From positions 1 through 6,020 of the forward strand of contig JAYWGJ010000242.1 in the NCBI GenBank assembly GCA_043778315.1: a stretch of DNA of 6,020 bases, in the 5' to 3' direction. Position numbers and translations under genes: made by a program. Numbering within the stretch: position 1 is the stretch's first letter; the number at the start of each line of letters is the position of its first letter. Positions 1-6,000 of the stretch are shown here, one piece after another. A model generated the notes under the pieces. It was not told where the DNA came from. It searched no databases and saw only the letters and a list, made by a program, of their open reading frames with translations. The stretch is from JBEEMU01 sp043778315 (lineage in GTDB: Bacteria > Bacteroidota > Bacteroidia > Chitinophagales > Saprospiraceae).

Positions 1-93
1 CGTTGCGTACCAGTCTATTGTACCTACCGAAGCTGTTGCGACCAAGTCGGCTGTTGCCGTAGGCGTACAAACAGTGCTATTTGCAAATACAGG
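1..93 (-). other. Start of a second Ig_7-type domain (truncated by window edge)
   Basis: Fragment residues 1976-2006: PVFANSTVCTP, DLVATASVGTIDWYAT. It aligns with the opening of the preceding Ig_7-type domain (PTVANNTLCADP, LSATTTNGTIDWYDA), including the first Cys and the IDWY strand (Trp codon 10-12). The rest lies beyond position 1, so tandem Ig_7 modules continue downstream in the gene. Confidence 0.75.
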
Positions 94-3000
94 TTTTTCT
101 GCTACGTTTACCGTAACGGGTACGCGGTCGCTTGCGCAAACCGAAGTACCGCCGCCCCAAGTGATGCGGAGATAGCCGTTGCCTTGATTACCGCCTTGAA
201 CGTGTACCACATTGCTGCACGAAGTAGGGTCGGTATAGGACGAGCCGCCGCCGCCGCCGCCATTGGAGCCGCCGTAGCCGCCGCCACCGTAGTAGCCGCC
301 GCCGCCGCTACCATTGCTGTTACCATTGCCGCCATTCCCTAAACTACCATTTCTAATAGCACCTGTTCCACCTATTCCACCTGCTGTTTGTGAACCACCT
401 GCGTTATTCTGTCCGCCACCTATTAATCCGCCACCTGCATAACCAGAAGAGGTATTCGCACCGAATCCTCCGAAAGCACCGCCGCCACCTGCTACTACGA
501 GCCGAGAGGTAAGACCTGTACCTGTGCGTATATCGGTAGCACCGCCACCAGCATCAGAGGTACCTGCATTACCGCCGCCATTATAGCCCCCAGTATCACC
601 CGAGCCGCCTACATATATATTTAATATTTGACCAGGTATAACGGCTAAGGTCGTTTGTACTATACCACCTTGACCGCTGCTACCGTTGCCAAATGATGCG
701 CCTTGCGCGCCTGCTGCGAATACCTCGAGGCTTGTTACGCCAGCAGGTACGGTAAAGGTTTGCGGTGCGCCCGTAGCCGCGAAGGTCAGTTGCTCGGCAG
801 GGTGTACGCCTGCATAGTAAGTCGTATTCGCCGTAGGCGTAACCGTATAAGCCGCGCCGCTTGCTACATTAGTCAATGGCGTGCCGCCCGCAGACGCATC
901 GTACCAATCTATCGTTCCGTTTGTAGTAGTAGCCGAAAGGCTTGCCGTAGGGTCAGCGCAAAGCGTATTATTCGCTACCGTAGGTAGTATAGACACTGCT
1001 TGTGTAACCGTAAGTGCCGTTTGCGGACTAAAACACTCAAAGAGACCAATATCTGCAATTACAGTACGATAGGTTGCTCCTACATAGTAAGTACCTGGTA
1101 ACAGGTTTTGCACTAAAAACCCTGAATTAGGTAGCAATGACCCGTCAGCGCTAAATTGTGCATCGACAGGCTGAATAGGGTTAATTTGTAAAACGTAACC
1201 ATTCACATTACTTCCCGACACGCTCACCAAAGTAGGCGTAGCACCGCATAACGCTATGCTGCTCGGCGACACCGTAGGTGCGGAAAGCGTAGGGACAAGC
1301 ACTACGCGCACCGAAGACGAGGTCGCACAGCCAATAGCCGCATCGGTTACGGTCACGGTATAAATGCCTGAGCTTGTAAAGGTGTTTTCGTCGGTTGTCG
1401 GTGTTGCGCCGCCTGACCAGGCGTAGCTTGTGCCGCCGCTTGCGGTGAGTACGGTGCTAGTTGCATCGCATACCGCCGTCGCACCTGCAATAGCGACATT
1501 GACTGTATTTACGGCTACCTCAACGGTAGCTGTAGCCGTACAGCCTATTGCATCAGTAGCAGTAACCGTATAGGTTGTAGCTGCCGTGATATTTGTGGCG
1601 CTTACTGATGCACCTGTTGTGCTACCTAAGAAGGTAGTAGGCGACCAAGCGTAGGTTGTTGAGCTTGTTACGGTAGTACCGCCCGTAATTGTTACGTCGT
1701 AATCTTCGGTTTCGCCATCGAGAACCCCACTACATGGTGGATCCGTTAAGTCGTTGAAGTTATTAGTACCGAAGCCACACCGTACTCTAAGTCTTGTTTT
1801 ACCATTTATTGCAGTTGTAGGTATAGTAGCGGTAGCGGTGTAAATAGCACCAGGTCCAGTTGGGACATCTGAAAATATTTGCTCATTAGCACTAAATACA
1901 CCATCTTGATTATAGTCTATCCACGCGGCTGCACTTTCAGGAGAGGTAGTACTAGTGGATACTGACATCGGATATGCCGTACCTGCGGTGAGGGTAGGAT
2001 TGAAGGTCGTAAAATAATTATTAACATCATCGCAGCCAGAGCTTCTATTGATGGTCGCGAAGGTAACATTACTTATTATATCGCCACTGTTACAATAATT
2101 ACCAATTAAACAGTAGGCAAGTGCGCTTGCCTCTAATACGCTACTCCCACCATTACACACGGTCGCAGGCGTAGCCGACATACTCCCAATCGTAGGTAGT
2201 GCGTTCACGGTCACGGTTTCGGCAGTCGTTGCGGAGCAGCCGTTTGCGTCTGTTACGGTTACGGTGTAAGTACCCGAAGTAGCAAATATATTTGCGTCAG
2301 TCGTTGGTGTTGCGCCACCAGACCATGCGTAGGCATTGCCGCCCGAAGCGGTAAGTACTACGCTACCGCAAGCGGTTGTAGTACCTGCAATAGCGGGCGT
2401 AGGCAGTGCGTTTACGGTCACTTCTACCGTAGCAGTAGCGGTACAGCCCGTCGTAGGGTCAGCAGCCGTGACGGTATAGGTCGTTGCTGACGTGATATTC
2501 GTTGCGTTTACAGATGCACCTGTTGTACTGCCTAAAAAGGTGGTAGGGGACCAAGCGTAGGTAGCGGTTGTGATACCGCCCGTAATTGTTACATCGTAGT
2601 CTTCGGTCTCGCTATAGTTTAAGTTACCACACGGAGTAGGAACATCCTGATTTACAGTTCTTACACGAAGTCTTGTTTTGCCACTCAATGCGTTTGTCGG
2701 TATAATAATGTTACCAGAAGATATATATACACCACTGTTTATCTCCTCGCCTCCACTAAAAACGCCGTCTTGATTATAATCTATCCACGCCTTAATACGT
2801 ACCTCAGTGTCATCTGCTGCTATATAGAGAGGGTATGTCGTACCTGCTACAAGCGTAGGATTGATAGTAGTATTATAACTATAGCTATCACAACCTGAAC
2901 TCTTATTGATACCTGCAAAAGTTACATTTCCTATCGCACCTACAACGTTACAGTTATAACTATTAGGCTGACAATAGGTAGGTGCTGTTGCGCTTGCCGC

Positions 3001-6000
3001 CAAAACACTACTCCCGCCAGTGCATACGCTCGCAGGCGTAGCCGAGATACTCGCTATCGGAGGCGGCGCGTTTACCGTTACGGTTTGCGAAGTAGTAGCG
3101 AAGCAGTTGTTTGCGTCTGTTACAATTACGGTGTAGTCGCCGCTTGTAGTAAAGGTATTGGCATCGGTGTTGTTGCTATTGCCGCCTGACCATTGGTAGG
3201 TATTGCCACCCGAAGCGGTGAGTGCTACGCTACCGCAACCCGTTGTAGTACCTGCGATAGTTGCCGTAGGCAAAGTATAAATAGTTACGGTTTGGGAAGC
3301 CGTTGCGGTGCAACCCGACGCGCCGTCGGTAACGGTGACGGTATAGTCGCCCGAAGCGTTAAATGTATTCGCATCGGTTGTAGGTGTTGCGCCGCCTGAC
3401 CAAGCATAAGTTGCGCCGCCCGAAGCGGTTAAATCAACCGTACCGCCACACGCGGTTGGCGTACCCGTAATAACAGGCGTTGGTATATTTACACTTACTA
3501 ATTGGTCTGCTGTTGCGGTACAGGCGTTGCCGTCTGTTACGGTTACGGTATAAGTGCCTACTGCCGAAAAAGTATTGGCAGCCGTAGCCGGCGTTGCGCC
3601 GCCCGACCAGGCGTAGGTGCTGCCACCCGAAGCCGTTAGGTTTACTGCGTCGCAGCCCGTACCTGTTGCCGTACCCGAAATTGTTGGGGTAGGTAGTGGA
3701 AACACGGTAGCAGCAAATGTAGCGGTTCCAGTACAGCCGTCGCCAGTTGTTACGGTCACGGTATAAGTATCCGAAGCTGTAACTGTAATAATACCGTCTG
3801 TTTGAGTTGTAGACCATACAAACGAAACTCCGTCAACAGTACCTATGGTAACTGGCGTACACGAAGAACTTAATTGTGTGATTGACGGGGTTACAATGGG
3901 GTTGATAACTATTATTTGTGAAGCCGTTGCGGTACAACCCGTACTTGTCGTGGTTACCGTAACAGTATAAGCACCCGAAGTGTCAAATGTATTCACATCG
4001 GTTGTTGGTGTTGCGCCTCCTGACCATGCGTAGGTGTCGCCGCCCGAAGCGGTAAGTGTTGCCGTGCTACCAAAACAAGCAGACGTTGTACCTGCGATAG
4101 CAGCAGTCGGCGCGGTTGTCACTACCTCAACGGTAGCCGTGCCTTTGCAGCCTTGCGCGGTTGTCACAGTAACGGTATAGATTGTTGTCGTTGTAGGCGT
4201 AACCGCCGCCGCCGCCGTCGCGTCGCCTGTACTCCATGCAAACGTATCGGTTGTATTCCCCGAACTCGCTGTGAGCGTAGTGTTAGTACCTGCACATATT
4301 GTAGTTGTACCTGCAATAGTAGCGGTAGGTAGGGCGAAGGGCGTACAAGTTGTGCCTGTCGTTACGCCGCCTGGTGCTACAAAATTGGAGCTTGCTCCAT
4401 TATTCGCAAAGTTTTGCATGGTAAAATCATCTCCATTACTTGTTGCATCTGTTGCCGATGTTATCGACGTATTATTACCCGTTGCCAAACCTTGATTAAA
4501 CTGATAATACCCTGCTAAACCTAGTTCATTACCGACGAGTTCGCAGTTGCGGTGTGCGTCCATTTCGGGTAAACAAAGCGCGCGATTCCATATACGAAAC
4601 TCGTCCATATCGCCTTTGAAGTGACGACCAATGCCGTACCACGCCCCAATAATTGTAGGTTCGCCGCTTACAGTAGGTTGTGGTATGCCGCCCGATGTTT
4701 TTAATACGCCATCAATATATATATTAGCGGTAGTACCATCGTGTGTAATCGCAAGATGCGTCCACACGTTTTCTGTAATGGCTGCTGGCACGCCGAGATA
4801 GCCACCGTTACTTGTCATCGTCAAATTCCATACCCCACCATTATTCCCCTCTAAATAAATAGCAAAATTATTAACTGATTTACTAAAAATAGTCGGATAC
4901 GGTTCACCTGTCGGTGCTAATTTTATCCAGGTTTCTAAGGTGAAGGGTCCTGCAAGTGTGGCATTGCTACTTGTATTGGGACCAAGATAATCGTCGCCAC
5001 CGTCAAAATTGAGGGCTGCCGATGGTGCTAAACTACTGCCTTGCACCGCAAAATCATACACACTTTCGTTACAATCATCGTTATTGACGGTGATGGTGGC
5101 GGTTTGTAGCACTGCCGTAGCTGCTGTGAACGTAACGGTAAAGGTTGCCGAGCCGCCAGCCGCTACCGTTGCAGGTGCGCCGCTTATCGCAAAATAGCTA
5201 TTAGAGGAGGTGATGCTACTAATATTTAGTGCATCAATGCCTGTATTTTGAATCGTATAGGTTTTGGCTAAGGTTGCGTTTAAGTTTACATTGCCAAAAT
5301 CGGTATTATTTGTGATAGCGATACTCGTGCTACCGTCCAAAATATTATTGCTATTGCTTTGTACATTAATTTCAGGTAAAGCAAAAGACGTACAAGCCGT
5401 GCCTGTCGTTACGCCGCCCACTGCTACAAAATTTGAGGTTGCCCCGTTTAGGGTAAAATTATTGATTGCCGCGTTGTTCGCGTTGCTTGTCGCATCGGTT
5501 ACGGTAGTGATTGCGGTATTGTCGCCGTTATCTAAGCCTTGATTGAATTGGTAGTAGGCAACCAAACCGACTTGGTTGCCCACGAGTTCGCAGTCTTTAT
5601 GCGCCACAATTTCGGCTTGGCATAAAGCACGATTCCAAATACGGAACTCGTCTATTGCGCCCAAATACGGAAAGCTATTTGGACCACGGCTACCCAAAAT
5701 AAAGGCATTTCCGTTATTATTCATTGCCGTTGTGATAGCATTTGGTCCGCTATTTGCTAACGCAACTTCTACACCATTCACATACAACTTTGCCAAGCCT
5801 GCGCCGCTCGGGTCATATACATAAGCGATATGCGCCCACGCGCCTGCAGGTATGGTACCTGCGGGTGCGTCGAGATATACGCCGTTGGTAGGGATAAAGC
5901 GAATGCTATTATCTGCGTTCAAATGGATTTCCATTTGTTCGCCGCCCTTACTACAAATAAAATCGGTGTTTGCTCTGTCCCATTTTATCCACGTTTCGAG

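Larger units (their letters stand above)
94..984 (-). other. Ig_7-type (CHU_C-associated) Ig domain interrupted by a glycine-rich domain
   Basis: Fragment residues 1679-1975. The first part, PTVANNTLCADP, SLSATTTNGTIDWYDASAGG, then YTVTPTANTTYYAGVHPAEQ (984-790), matches the Ig-like domain associated with CHU_C modules, including the DWYDA strand (Trp codon 904-906) and the TTYYA strand. The closing strand expected right after TYYA, TSVCASDRVPVTVNV, appears only at 156-94. In between lies the glycine-rich domain listed separately. The next module begins immediately with the same family's opening strand. Confidence 0.78.

Noticed and set aside
108..335. Minus-strand 75-residue Ala/Thr-rich reading frame
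   Set aside because: It is an out-of-frame reading of the glycine codons of the glycine-rich domain; the real frame here is part of the 2006-codon gene with clear domain motifs.
157..789. Glycine-rich region considered as a collagen-like triple helix
   Set aside because: There is no regular Gly-X-Y triplet pattern and almost no Pro. The ATDIR, SRLVVAGGGGG and YLRITW motifs fit the ALK/LTK-like glycine-rich family better.
703..1072. Two overlapping plus-strand reading frames (703-987 and 881-1072)
   Set aside because: They lie antisense to the Ig_7 and divergent Ig-like modules. The Arg/Cys-rich product of the first is typical of reading such codons on the wrong strand, and there is no sign of independent coding.
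3193..3817. Plus-strand frame 3193-3399 and Tyr/Asn/Arg-rich minus-strand frame 3434-3817
   Set aside because: Both are shadows of the PKD/Ig-like repeats. The Tyr/Asn/Arg periodicity of the second mirrors the repeated codons of the true frame.
1294..4329. Periodic repeats considered as a CRISPR array or other non-coding tandem repeat
   Set aside because: The period is about 210 bases with conservation at protein level, phased in one open frame. There are no short identical repeats alternating with unique spacers.
4271..5824. Plus-strand frames at 4271-4495, 5009-5197, 5264-5542 and 5576-5824, some hydrophobic and membrane-like
   Set aside because: They are antisense to well-defined LamG, anchor-D and Ig domains. 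Their Val/Ala/Leu-rich look comes from the complement of Thr, Asn and Gly codons in beta-strands. Similar ones appear at equivalent places because the sense domains are repeated.
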